DNA of 64,000 nucleotides from positions 1,085,251 through 1,149,250 of the forward strand of contig CBDEGP010000001.1 in NCBI GenBank assembly GCA_965237875.1, written 5' to 3'. The position numbers and the translations under genes are program-made. Below the pieces are notes generated by a model that was not told where the DNA came from, made no database searches, and worked only from the letters and a program-made list of their open reading frames with translations. The DNA comes from DAOUJI01 sp965237875. Its GTDB lineage: Bacteria; Chloroflexota; Dehalococcoidia; Lucifugimonadales; JAGWBF01. Position 1 is the first letter of the stretch. Every line of letters begins with the position of its first letter. This document shows positions 49,050-57,292 of this stretch, one piece after another.

Positions 49050-49976
49050 TTAACCCATCGAAGGCAGTGGATGCTCCGTTTCCAGTATTTCGAGGAAGGC
49101 TTTCTGGGCAGGGGAGAGCCGCTTCTCCTTGAGGTAGACGAGAGTCAGGGGACGAATGCATTCCCAGTCCCTGACCTGTATCACTTTGAGCAACCCCGCC
49201 TTCACCTCGGCGCCTATTCCGAACCTCGAGACCACGCCCACGCCCACACCCGACTCAGCCGCGAGCTTGACAGCCTGGTTGGAGCCAAACTCCATAGCCA
49301 CCTTGGGGCTGACTCCCATTCGGGCAAAACATTCTTCCGCCGCCTGACGGGTGGCCGACCCTTGCTCGCGAGTGACCAACCCGGCGTCCATGACCGCCTC
49401 CAAATGAACGGGGCTTCCCGAAACCAACGGATGGTCCAGAGCAGCCACGAGAACAATCTCGTCCATAACGTAGGTCGAGGTCTCCAAGGCGTCGTCACCC
49501 TCCAGGGCTGACCCGATCATGCCTATGTCCAGCTCCCTCTGGTGTATCTGACTGACGATGGACCTGGTGTTGGATATTCTGAGCTCCACGTCGATGTCAG
49601 GGTAGCGGCGCCGGAAACGCCCTACGGCTACCGGCAGGATGTATTCCCCAGGCGTGGTGGAGGCCCCGATGGTCAGATGGCCGGCGGTGAGGCCTCGAAT
49701 GGCTTGCACCGCTTCCTGGAGCTCCGAGGACAGGGCGAATATCCTGTGGACGTAGCCGTAGACCGTTTCCCCAATCTCGGTCAGTTGGAGGCCGCGTGAC
49801 CTCCGGTGGAAGAGAGGAACTTCAAGATTCTTCTCCAGCTCCTGCACCTGGATGGAGACGGCGGGCTGGCTGATTTCCAACGCCTTTGCGGCCCGTGAAA
49901 ATCCTCCGTGGCGCGCCACTGTGTAGAAAATACGCAGTTGGTGGAAGTTGAACTCAGTGATGGAACGCCCTCCCAT
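49050..49976 (-). CDS. LysR-family transcriptional regulator
   Basis: 308 residues. The N-terminal winged helix is clear: FHQLRIFYTVARHGGFSRAA, then SQPAVSIQVQELEKNLEVPL. The effector domain begins at ~92 (GHLTIGASTTPGEYILP), with SGVGVGVVSRFGIGAEVKAG near the end. It is closest in feel to CysL/CbbR-like regulators. No clear target is adjacent: the geranylgeranyl-reductase-like gene converges on it, and rpsT lies upstream on the same strand. A TATAAT on the minus strand at 50008-50013 is its likely -10. Confidence 0.9.
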   Translation of the reverse strand: MGGRSITEFNFHQLRIFYTVARHGGFSRAAKALEISQPAVSIQVQELEKNLEVPLFHRRSRGLQLTEIGETVYGYVHRIFALSSELQEAVQAIRGLTAGHLTIGASTTPGEYILPVAVGRFRRRYPDIDVELRISNTRSIVSQIHQRELDIGMIGSALEGDDALETSTYVMDEIVLVAALDHPLVSGSPVHLEAVMDAGLVTREQGSATRQAAEECFARMGVSPKVAMEFGSNQAVKLAAESGVGVGVVSRFGIGAEVKAGLLKVIQVRDWECIRPLTLVYLKEKRLSPAQKAFLEILETEHPLPSMG

Positions 49977-50046
49977 ATATGCGGGTTAATAGAAAGCCAT
50001 GCGGTCATTATACACCTTGCCGCGGTCCTGGGAGGCAGGCAATGAA

Positions 50047-50075
50047 AAAGCGGCCCATCTTGAAGGGGCCGCTTT
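50047..50075 (-). terminator. Intrinsic terminator of rpsT
   Basis: AAAGCGGCCC (50047-50056) and GGGCCGCTTT (50066-50075) pair exactly. On the minus strand the stem is followed by TTTTTCATT, a good U-tract, 28 bases past the rpsT stop. Confidence 0.85.
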
Positions 50076-50102
50076 GGGTCCTGGGTCCTGTTGACCTTTT
50101 GG

Positions 50103-50357
50103 CTATGAGGCTTGGGATGCGTTTAATTTGGCCATGAGACGCGACTTTTTTCGGGCCGCGTTGTTCTTATGGAGAATCCCTTTGGTGACGGCCGAGTCCA
50201 GCGCTTTGATGGCGGACCCCACTTCAGCTTCGGTGTTGGGACCGCCAGACCTGAGCGCTCCCCCCGCCTTGGCTGCCATGGTCCTGGTGGCGCTGCGCAC
50301 GTGGCGGTTTCTCAGCCGCCTTTTTTCCATTTTCCGGGCTGTTTTCTCAGCAGGCAA
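50103..50357 (-). CDS. rpsT: 30S ribosomal protein S20
   Basis: 84 residues, very basic. Typical S20 features: KTARKMEKRRLRNRHVRSAT near the start, AIKALDSAVTKGILHKNNAA and RKKSRLMAKLN near the end, which form the three-helix bundle. It binds 16S rRNA in the body of the small subunit. The gene lies 50 bases downstream of the Rel gene on the same strand, and a strong terminator follows it. Confidence 0.95.
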   Translation of the reverse strand: MPAEKTARKMEKRRLRNRHVRSATRTMAAKAGGALRSGGPNTEAEVGSAIKALDSAVTKGILHKNNAARKKSRLMAKLNASQAS

Positions 50358-50407
50358 AGGGCCCTCCTGACAGGATTCTATTCAGCTAACCAGTATATAC
50401 CCTGTGT

Positions 50408-52603
50408 CTAGCCTGGTGAAGACGCAGGGGACTCAGTATATCGAGTTACGCTCACCACACCCTTGATTCCCTCCAGTTTGGAGAAGAGGCGGCTGAGTTG
50501 GGCCACGCCGGTGGTATAGAGAGTCAGGGACGTGGTGGCTGTGCCGTCGGTGTTTTCGCTGGTGACCACCATTGCTATGTTTACGCCCTGCTCCGACACC
50601 TGTGTGGTGATGTCCCTCAGAAGGCCCACCCGGTCCCAGGCGATGATGGTCACTCGGACGGGATAGAACTGCTGGACCTCGCCCCAGTCCACCTTGACCA
50701 GCCTCTCCTTCTCGTCCTCGTTGCGGAGGTTGGGGCATGTCTTCTTGTGGACTGTGATTCCCTTGGCCCGGGTGATGTATCCGACGATCTCCTCACCGGG
50801 AATCGGATTGCAGCAACGGCCCATCCGGGTGAGCAGGTCTCCCACTCCAAGGACCTTGATGCCGCTGGAGGGGCTGGAGAGGGGCAGGTCCGGGGCCGGT
50901 TGCTCCACGGCCCGCTTCGCCTGACCCGCCATCAGTCTGGAAGCAACCTGGGTCTCGGTTATGGAGCCAGAACCGAGGGCGGCCAGGAACTCCTCGGGAC
51001 TGTCGTACTTGAACATGCTGGCGACCTCGCCCTCTTTCACCGACATGCTCAACCGCTTCAACTCCTTGCGCAGGTAGTCTCTGCCCCGCTGTACGCTGGC
51101 CCCTCGGGCCTGGCGCCTGAACCAGAGGCGGATGCTCTGCCTTGCGCCGGCCGTGCGCACATATCCGTGGCTGGGATTGAGCCAGTCGAGGCTCGGTCCG
51201 CGAGCGGCTTTGGTAGTGTGAATCTCGACTGTGTCGCCGTTGTTAAGCTGGTAGTCCAGGGCCACAAGACGCCCGTTCACCTTGGAGCCTATGCAACGGT
51301 GCCCCAGGTCAGTATGGATCTTGTAGGCGAAATCGATGGGAGTGGACCCCGACGGCAACTCGATGATGTCGCCTTTGGGCGTGTAGACGAAGACCTGGTC
51401 TCGGAAGAGGTCGGTTTTGACCCCCTCCAAAAACTCTTCGGTCCCGCTGACTCCCCGCTGCCACTCCAGCAGCTGCCTCAGCCAGGCCATCTTGTTCTCG
51501 AACCTGGGATCGGAGGCGCCGCCTTCTTTGTAGCGCCAGTGGGCAGCCACTCCGTACTCGGCAGTCTGGTGCATGTCATGGGTCCTGATTTGGACCTCCA
51601 GGGGAGCGCCCCCTTCACACATGACGGTGGTATGTAGGGCCTGGTACAAGTTCTCTTTCGGGGCCGCTATATAGTCGTCGAACTGGCCCGGCATCGGGTG
51701 CCAGAGATTATGCACCACTCCCAGCGAGGCGTAGCAGTCGTCCTTGGCCTTTACCAGAACCCTGAGAGCGTAGAGGTCGTATATCTGGCTCAGTTCCATG
51801 CCCTGGGCTTCATATTTCTCCATCTTCTTGAAGATGCTGTAGATGTGCTTGGGGCGCCCCATGACCTGGGCGCTGACTCCGGCTTCTTCCAGCGAGTCCG
51901 AAAGAGCGGCTGCCACCCGTTTGATGTAGGCCTCCCGCTCATCCCTCTTCAGGTTCAACATCCGCGATATGGACTTGTACTTGGAGGGTTCCATGTGCCT
52001 GAAGGCCAGGTCCTCCAGTTGCCATTTGATGTCCCATATTCCCAGGCGGTGGGCCAGAGGGGTGTAGATGTCCAAAGTCTCCTGGCAGATTATCTTCCGC
52101 TTCCTGGAATTCAGGGCCCCCAGGGTCCGCATGTTGTGGAGGCGGTCGGCCAGCTTGATGAGGACGACACGGATGTCCTCGGCCATGGCCACCAGCATCT
52201 TGCGGAGGCTCTCGGCCTGAATGCGTTCGTCGCGGACGGCGCCGGCGGCCTTGCCTTCCCCTTCGTCCATCAAGCTGACGTCCATGCGGGTCAGCTTGGT
52301 GACGCCGTCGACCAGGCTCGCCACGTCATTCCCGAACTTTTCCTGTATCTGCTTATGAGTGACGCCGCAGTCCTCGACAACGTCATGGAGCAGCGCGGCC
52401 GATATGGTGGTCTGGTCCAAGTGCATGTCGGCAAGCACCAAGGCGGCCTGGAGGGGGTGTTCTATGTACGGGCCGCCGGAGGCCCGGGTCTGGCCGTCGT
52501 GGCATTCGGCCGCGAACTTGAAGACGTCTTCTATGGACCGGACGCTTTCCTGGGGCAGGTAGTCCTCGACCCTGGTTATGAGGTCTTTAATGCCGCTGGT
52601 CAC
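50408..52603 (-). CDS. rel: Bifunctional (p)ppGpp synthetase/hydrolase (Rel/SpoT family)
   Basis: 731 residues from GTG at 52603 (AGGAG 12 bases upstream); the frame is open to a TTG at 52672. The hydrolase domain has LLHDVVEDCGVT, with the catalytic HD. The synthetase has FDDYIAAPKENLYQALHT and LEVQIRTHDMH. TGS (IIELPSGSTPIDFAYKIH) and a C-terminal ACT domain (VTIIAWDRVGLLRDITTQ) follow, with a zinc-finger-like CCNPIPGEEIVGYITR segment before the ACT. It makes and degrades (p)ppGpp in starvation. Both active sites look intact. Confidence 0.94.
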   Translation of the reverse strand: MTSGIKDLITRVEDYLPQESVRSIEDVFKFAAECHDGQTRASGGPYIEHPLQAALVLADMHLDQTTISAALLHDVVEDCGVTHKQIQEKFGNDVASLVDGVTKLTRMDVSLMDEGEGKAAGAVRDERIQAESLRKMLVAMAEDIRVVLIKLADRLHNMRTLGALNSRKRKIICQETLDIYTPLAHRLGIWDIKWQLEDLAFRHMEPSKYKSISRMLNLKRDEREAYIKRVAAALSDSLEEAGVSAQVMGRPKHIYSIFKKMEKYEAQGMELSQIYDLYALRVLVKAKDDCYASLGVVHNLWHPMPGQFDDYIAAPKENLYQALHTTVMCEGGAPLEVQIRTHDMHQTAEYGVAAHWRYKEGGASDPRFENKMAWLRQLLEWQRGVSGTEEFLEGVKTDLFRDQVFVYTPKGDIIELPSGSTPIDFAYKIHTDLGHRCIGSKVNGRLVALDYQLNNGDTVEIHTTKAARGPSLDWLNPSHGYVRTAGARQSIRLWFRRQARGASVQRGRDYLRKELKRLSMSVKEGEVASMFKYDSPEEFLAALGSGSITETQVASRLMAGQAKRAVEQPAPDLPLSSPSSGIKVLGVGDLLTRMGRCCNPIPGEEIVGYITRAKGITVHKKTCPNLRNEDEKERLVKVDWGEVQQFYPVRVTIIAWDRVGLLRDITTQVSEQGVNIAMVVTSENTDGTATTSLTLYTTGVAQLSRLFSKLEGIKGVVSVTRYTESPASSPG

Positions 52604-52722
52604 TGTGTATGGGCGCTCCTGGTTATTGGCCCCGGTCCTGTCTGGTCCATGATACCCCCACGCCGGAGCCAAGTCTAGCCGGAGCCCCCCTGTCGAAGGC
52701 CGCTTCCGGCTTAGACGCCGCC

Positions 52723-52751
52723 TTTACACTAAATTGGGGCTAGGGTATTCT
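52723..52751 (+). promoter_or_regulatory. hisS promoter
   Basis: TTTACA (52723-52728), a 17-bp spacer, TATTCT (52746-52751). The hisS start codon is 19 bases further, after CGGAGGAAG. Confidence 0.6.
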
Positions 52752-52769
52752 AGCCCACGGAGGAAGACC

Positions 52770-54029
52770 ATGCAGTTCAAGGCCCCGCGGGGCACCGCCG
52801 ACAATCTGCCTCAGGACCAGAAATATTGGCGCTACATCGAGCGGCAGGCCGTGCGCCTATGCAGCCAGTACGGCTTTTCCCGGCTTGACACCCCGGTGTA
52901 TGAGGACTCGGGCCTTTTCGTCCGCTCCGTGGGAGAGGGCACCGACATCGTGGAGAAAGAGATGTACACCTTCCTCGATCGCGGGGGTGACAGCATCACC
53001 CTCCGACCCGAGGGCACGGCTCCTGTCTGCCGCGCCTATCTGGAGCACGGCATGCACAATCTTCCCCAGCCTGTCCGTCTCTACTACTTCTGTCCCGTGT
53101 TCAGGTACGAACGGCCCCAGTCAGGCCGCTTCAGAGAGCACCACCAGTTCGGCCTGGAGGTGCTTGGAGACGCAGACCCTTCAGTGGACGCCGAGGTGAT
53201 CGAGTTTGCCTGGAGCTTCATGGAATCTCTGGGGCTGGGGGACGTGAACCTGACGGTCAACTCCATAGGAGACCTGACCTGCAGACCGGGGTACGTGAGA
53301 AAACTCCAAGACTACTACGCACAGCACGTGGACCAAGTATGCCAGGACTGCCGGAACCGGTTGGAGCGCAACCCTCTCCGCCTGCTGGACTGCAAGCAGG
53401 AGACGTGCATTCCCCTGGGCGGGGAGGCTCCCATGTCGGTGGACTTCCTCTGCGAGGAATGCCAGGGCCATTGGGACCTGCTCAAGGGGTATCTCACCGC
53501 CGCATCCATACCCTTCCGCGTGGACCATCGTTTAGTCCGGGGGCTGGACTACTACACGCGCACCGTGTTCGAGGTCCAGCCTGAGCGGGAGGGAGGCCAA
53601 AGCACGATCTGCGGGGGAGGCAGGTACGACGGTCTAATAGAGCAGCTGGGGGGCAGGCCCACGCCCGGCGTAGGATTCGGCGCAGGCATGGAACGGCTGG
53701 CCCTGAACCTGAAACGAGAGGAAATCGAAGTCCCTGAAGAGCTGGGGCCGCAGTACCTGGTGGCGTCCATCGGAGAGTCTACGCGTGAGGCAGCCCTGAA
53801 AATCACCACGCAAATTAGAAAGAGGGGGGCTGGAGCCGTCCTGGGCAGCGCATCCAGGAGCCTGAGGGGTCAGATGCGTCAGGCCAACGCCCTTGGATTC
53901 AGGTACGTGGTGATAGTAGGCGAGGAAGAGCTGGCCCGCAACGAGGTGGGTCTCAGGGATATGAGCGGCGGCGGCCAGGAAACGGTCTCCATAGACCGGC
54001 TCCTACGGGGCTTGGACAGCGCCGGCTAG
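52770..54029 (+). CDS. hisS: Histidyl-tRNA synthetase
   Basis: 419 residues from the ATG at 52770 (GGAGGAAG upstream). It opens FKAPRGTADNLP, the HisRS start (K-x-P-R-G-T-x-D). Class II motif 2 is FRYERPQSGRFREHHQFGLE, and the histidine loop LVRGLDYYTRTVFE is plain. The glycine loop GGGRYDGLIEQLGG and GVGFGAGMERL (motif 3) follow. A C-terminal anticodon domain (~330-419) completes it. The last 30 residues end GGQETVSIDRLLRGL, near-normal. Confidence 0.96.
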   Translation: MQFKAPRGTADNLPQDQKYWRYIERQAVRLCSQYGFSRLDTPVYEDSGLFVRSVGEGTDIVEKEMYTFLDRGGDSITLRPEGTAPVCRAYLEHGMHNLPQPVRLYYFCPVFRYERPQSGRFREHHQFGLEVLGDADPSVDAEVIEFAWSFMESLGLGDVNLTVNSIGDLTCRPGYVRKLQDYYAQHVDQVCQDCRNRLERNPLRLLDCKQETCIPLGGEAPMSVDFLCEECQGHWDLLKGYLTAASIPFRVDHRLVRGLDYYTRTVFEVQPEREGGQSTICGGGRYDGLIEQLGGRPTPGVGFGAGMERLALNLKREEIEVPEELGPQYLVASIGESTREAALKITTQIRKRGAGAVLGSASRSLRGQMRQANALGFRYVVIVGEEELARNEVGLRDMSGGGQETVSIDRLLRGLDSAG

Positions 54030-54060
54030 GACCCTGTTCCCATGAAAATTGACGGCAACT

Positions 54061-54100
54061 ACACCTTCTCCACTGGCGGGAGAAGGTTGGGATGAGTGGG
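54061..54100. repeat. Palindromic repeat, inverted copy of 4631-4669
   Basis: Reads CTTCTCCACTGGCGGGAGAA then GGTTGGGATGAG, the reverse complement of the 4631 repeat with few changes. It lies 31 bases after the hisS stop and could terminate its transcript. Confidence 0.6.
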
Positions 54101-54277
54101 AACCAAGCACGGCCCGCTCCCGTCTTTCCGGCGGAGGCCGGAAACCAGAAGGCCCCATTGCTTCTCACGACGTTTCCTGGACTCCGGCCTCCGCCGGAGT
54201 AACGACGCGGGGTACGACCACTTTTTATCGCCCCTTATACGTCCTTAGCAAGACCATACCGATTTCGCACTCCCAAC

Positions 54278-54437
54278 CTGTCGCTCCGAACGCAGTGAGG
54301 AATCTTAGGACGTTGTTAGGAGTCATGGCGCAATTCGGCTAACAGGTCCTTGCCCTCAGGCGTTGCATTTCTGACGGCCCGCGTTTGGCGACAGGGACTT
54401 GAGATTCCTCACTCCGCTGCGCTGCGTTCGGAATGAC
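54278..54437. repeat. 160-bp inverted-repeat element, second copy of the CTGTCATTCCGA family
   Basis: Left end CTGTCGCTCCGAACGCAGTG; right end CGCTGCGTTCGGAATGACG. GAGATTCCTCACTCCGCTGC is shared exactly with the copy at 4711-4874, and the size is about the same. No coding capacity. Confidence 0.7.
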
Positions 54438-54519
54438 GTTGCCGCTGCGCTGCACTCGGAACGACATTGTCGTTGCGCCGCGTTCGGGACGACAGCTGTC
54501 GTCCAACCGAATCTCTAGG

Positions 54520-55311
54520 CTATATCATCGTATACCCGCCGCTGACGCTCAGGGTCTGGCCCGTGATGAAGCTGGCGGCGTCGGAAGCCAGAAACACCAC
54601 GGCGTTGGCCACTTCCTGGGCTGTGCCCAACCTTCTCAGCGGATAGCCCCTTTTCACCCGCTCCAGTGTCTCGTCGGTGAAAATCTCTCTCATTTCGTGC
54701 CACATGCTCTCCGAGCTCATCTCTTCCGGCTGGGGCACCGTCAAACCGGGGCATACCGTGTTGAGCCTGATCCCGTACCGCCCCGTCTCCCGTGCGACGG
54801 CCTTGTTGAGCGCTATTACGCCTGCCTTGCAGGCCGAGTAGACGGCTTCCCGGTACTCGCCCATCCTGCCGGCGTCGGAGCTGATGCTTACCACCGATCC
54901 TGACTGGCGTTCGATCATGTGGGGAAGGACCGCTCGGACGCAGTTGATGGGGCTCCACAAGTTCAGGTCAACCTCCTTGACCAGCACGTCTCGCGGTTTC
55001 TCCATGAAGAGCCTGTCCACCGACCAGCCTACGTTGTTGACCAGGACGTCCACGCCGCCGAACTCATCGACGGCGCCGGACACCATGGCTTCGACCTGCG
55101 AATAGTCGGTCACGTCGGTCTTCATCGCCACGGCCCTGGAGCCCGTTCCAAGGGCTGAGACTTCTTCGGCGACCTTTGTCCCCTGGGCCTGGTCTATCTC
55201 GGCGATGACCAGGTTGGCGCCTTCCTGAGCGAATGCATGGACGATGGCCCGGCCGATGTTGGACCCGCCTCCGGTGACAATGACCGTCTTATTTCTCAGC
55301 CCCAGTTCCAT
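54520..55311 (-). CDS. Short-chain dehydrogenase/reductase (SDR)
   Basis: 263 residues. Cofactor motif VTGGGSNIGRAIVHAFAQEG, with IDQ after beta-2 that favours NAD. NNVGW (in place of NNAG), catalytic SISSDAGR and YSACKAGVIAL are present. The end GQTLSVSGGYTMI is typical. GGAGGAAG precedes the ATG. It is followed upstream by an enoyl-CoA hydratase gene 35 bp away on the same strand, so the pair probably acts on acyl-CoA or hydroxyacyl intermediates (inference). Confidence 0.9.
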   Translation of the reverse strand: MELGLRNKTVIVTGGGSNIGRAIVHAFAQEGANLVIAEIDQAQGTKVAEEVSALGTGSRAVAMKTDVTDYSQVEAMVSGAVDEFGGVDVLVNNVGWSVDRLFMEKPRDVLVKEVDLNLWSPINCVRAVLPHMIERQSGSVVSISSDAGRMGEYREAVYSACKAGVIALNKAVARETGRYGIRLNTVCPGLTVPQPEEMSSESMWHEMREIFTDETLERVKRGYPLRRLGTAQEVANAVVFLASDAASFITGQTLSVSGGYTMI

Positions 55312-55346
55312 GGCAGCTTCCTCCTATAGCCGGCAGCGGCGGTTGG

Positions 55347-56126
55347 TTAGAAAATGGGCTGGCGCTTGTCCTTGAAGGCGGCGATGCCCTCCCTTGGATG
55401 AGGGGAAGTCGTCGTGTACTCCACGAAAGACTCCACCTCCTGGGCCACGCCTGCTCTTAAGGGCAGCTCGCGGCCCCTCAGGACCATGTCCTTGATGCGC
55501 GCCAGTCCCTGGTCGCTCTTGGGTCTAAGTTGGTCCAGTAGATTCTCCAGTTCATGGTCCAGCTGTTCCTGCGGGGCCGCTCGCAAAACCAGGCCCCATT
55601 CCTGGGCTTTCCGCCCCGAAATCCATCTTCCGGTAAAAAGCAGCTCCATCGCCCGCTGGCGCCCGATGCGGCCGGGAAGCCGTTGGGTCGAGCCTCCGCC
55701 GGGCATCAGTCCGAAGTTGGCGTGCTGGTCTCCGATGCGGGCGTCCTCGGCGGCGATAACCATGTCGCAGCCCAGCATCAGTTCGAGACCCCCGGCCAGG
55801 ACGTAGCCGTGGACTACGCCTATGACAGGAAAGGGGAGCTCCTCCAGCTTGAAGATTATGCCATTGAGGACCGTCAGGTAGTCTTTGATGCGCGCAGGGG
55901 AGTCCAGGGAACCGGCTATCAAGTCCAGGTCGGCCCCGGTGCAGAAAGCCCGTCCGTTCCCCCGGACCGTCAGAGCTTTGAGGCCCGGCGTCATTTCCAG
56001 CTGCTGGATGGCGTGGACCATTTCCCGGAGCATGTGGGGGCTCAGGGAATTCAACGCTTTAGGGCGATCAAGGGTCAGAGTTGCGAAGGGCGGGTCTATA
56101 GAGAGGCGAATGTTTCTGTACTCCAT
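55347..56126 (-). CDS. Enoyl-CoA hydratase/isomerase family protein
   Basis: 259 residues from the ATG at 56126 (GGGAGC upstream); an in-frame start at 56234 would overlap the Fur gene promoter. Crotonase features: LTVRGNGRAFCTGADLDL (first oxyanion-hole strand), VVHGYVLAGGLELMLGCDMV (second, with the first catalytic Glu), and FGLMPGGGSTQRLPGRIG. The Glu is kept, unlike the PaaG-like gene at 24781, so a hydratase is plausible. It is the first gene of a pair with the SDR. Substrate unknown. Confidence 0.88.
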   Translation of the reverse strand: MEYRNIRLSIDPPFATLTLDRPKALNSLSPHMLREMVHAIQQLEMTPGLKALTVRGNGRAFCTGADLDLIAGSLDSPARIKDYLTVLNGIIFKLEELPFPVIGVVHGYVLAGGLELMLGCDMVIAAEDARIGDQHANFGLMPGGGSTQRLPGRIGRQRAMELLFTGRWISGRKAQEWGLVLRAAPQEQLDHELENLLDQLRPKSDQGLARIKDMVLRGRELPLRAGVAQEVESFVEYTTTSPHPREGIAAFKDKRQPIF

Positions 56127-56252
56127 CAGTAGCTCCCTCTGTACGATGTTCCATTCCAGGCGGGAGTCCCAATGATACACTAGGGTTTCGGGGCTGTCAG
56201 TCGGCCCTTTCATCGAAGGTGGAGTCCTTGACACCGGTCAACCGGCTGGGCT

Positions 56253-56729
56253 ATGGTTTTTGCAGTTGCAATTGCGAGTGAGGCTTTGAAACACGAGCAG
56301 ATCCTGGAGACGGTAAAAGCTCACGGCCTGAGGCTTACGCCCCAACGGCTGATAATTCTGTCGGCTATTGCGGAAGGCCACGGCCACATGAACGTGGACG
56401 AGGTCTACCGCAGGTCTAAAGAAGCCTACCCCTACATGGACATAGCCACCGTCTACCGCACCCTCCATCTCTTCAAAAAGCTGGGACTCGTCACCGAGGT
56501 GGGCATAGGCGACAGGCTGCACTACGAGCTTACCGACCCCGACGCCCGACACAACCACATGGTCTGCCGCGTTTGCGGCAAGGCATACAACCTCAGCCCC
56601 TCGTACCTGGACGAGTTCCGGTCGCGCCTGATCGCGGAGTTCGATTTTGAACCTGACCTGGACCACTTCACTGTCAGTGGGGTGTGTTCCACGTGCCGGA
56701 CGGACAACGGCCATACTCCCCACGACTGA
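56253..56729 (+). CDS. Fur-family metal-dependent regulator
   Basis: Up to 158 residues. The N-terminal winged helix: RLTPQRLIILSAIAEGHGHM, then YPYMDIATVYRTLHLFKKLG. HNHMVCRVCGKAYNL and CSTCRTDN give two C-x2-C pairs for structural zinc, plus His ligands for the sensing site. It could be Fur, Zur or PerR; the sequence does not decide. TTGACA at 56228 with a poor -10 overlapping the ATG suggests the real start may be TTG at 56286 (LKHEQILETVK). No metal-uptake gene is adjacent. Confidence 0.88.
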   Translation: MVFAVAIASEALKHEQILETVKAHGLRLTPQRLIILSAIAEGHGHMNVDEVYRRSKEAYPYMDIATVYRTLHLFKKLGLVTEVGIGDRLHYELTDPDARHNHMVCRVCGKAYNLSPSYLDEFRSRLIAEFDFEPDLDHFTVSGVCSTCRTDNGHTPHD

Positions 56730-56782
56730 AGCGCCCCTGCCGTGCATGGCCTTCTCTCCCCACGCCGTAAGTCCTCCCGACT

Positions 56783-57106
56783 ATGAGAACCGGGAAACAA
56801 GGTCCGCCGGAGCAGGAAGACAGAGTGCGGCTTAGAGTCCAGCCGAAAGCGTCAAGAGACGTGGTTGGCGGCGTTAAGGACGGGGCGCTGCAAGTGGCCG
56901 TCAAGGCCCCTCCCGAGAAGGGGAAGGCCAATAAGGCCGTGACCGATTTGCTGGCCTATGTTCTCGGCGTGCCCAAGGGAGATGTCCGCATCGTGCGAGG
57001 CCATTCATCCCGGGACAAGTGGATTCGCGTGGAAGGCATGGCGGCGCATCAGGTGTACGACAGACTTGCAAAACGGACTCTTCAAGACGGAGAGGCCCCA
57101 CAATGA
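56783..57106 (+). CDS. DUF167 (YggU-like) protein
   Basis: 107 residues. RVRLRVQPKASRDVVGGVKD, then LQVAVKAPPEKGKANKAVTD and VRIVRGHSSRDKWIRVEG, are the signature of this small family. It is a conserved cytosolic protein of unknown function. Its TGA stop is the first three bases of the left end of a repeat element (57104-57227), so the C-terminal tail may have been shaped by the insertion. Confidence 0.88.
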   Translation: MRTGKQGPPEQEDRVRLRVQPKASRDVVGGVKDGALQVAVKAPPEKGKANKAVTDLLAYVLGVPKGDVRIVRGHSSRDKWIRVEGMAAHQVYDRLAKRTLQDGEAPQ

Positions 57107-57227
57107 GACCTTTGCATAACCTCCGTCTTTCCGGCGAAGGCCGGAATCCAGGGCCTTGCCCGAAGCTGGGGAACGCCCTCACCCCAACCCTCTCCCAAAG
57201 GGGAAAAGGGGTTGCGCAAAGGTCTCA
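57104..57227. repeat. 124-bp element with 18-bp terminal inverted repeats (TGAGACCTTTGC family)
   Basis: TGAGACCTTTGCATAACC (57104-57121) and GGTTGCGCAAAGGTCTCA (57210-57227) are inverted with 2 mismatches. Inside are a CTTTCCGGCGAAGGCCGGAATCC palindrome and a CCTCACCCCAACCCTCTCCC palindrome. Single ends of this family lie at 9496-9513 and 25701-25717. Confidence 0.8.
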
Positions 57228-57292
57228 CAATGCAAGACTTCGTTTCTGGATGCGTCCGCGGATAGAATAGAGAGCTAAGGAGGGACCCGTTC

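Larger units (their letters stand above)
54030..54519. other. Repeat-filled intergenic region between converging genes
   Basis: 490 bp without a gene. In order: inverted copy of the CTCATCC-AACCTTCTCCC repeat (54061-54100); two GGATTCCGG-type palindromes facing each other (54117-54150 and 54178-54202); a CTGTCATTCCGA-family element (54278-54437); then two decayed extra right ends (TCGGAACGACA and TCGGGACGACAG, to 54495). Apparently a landing zone for several families. Confidence 0.75.

Noticed and set aside
50498..51637. 379-residue plus-strand open frame
   Set aside because: It is the exact antisense of the Rel coding region; low-complexity composition and no ribosome-binding site. High G+C makes such shadows common.
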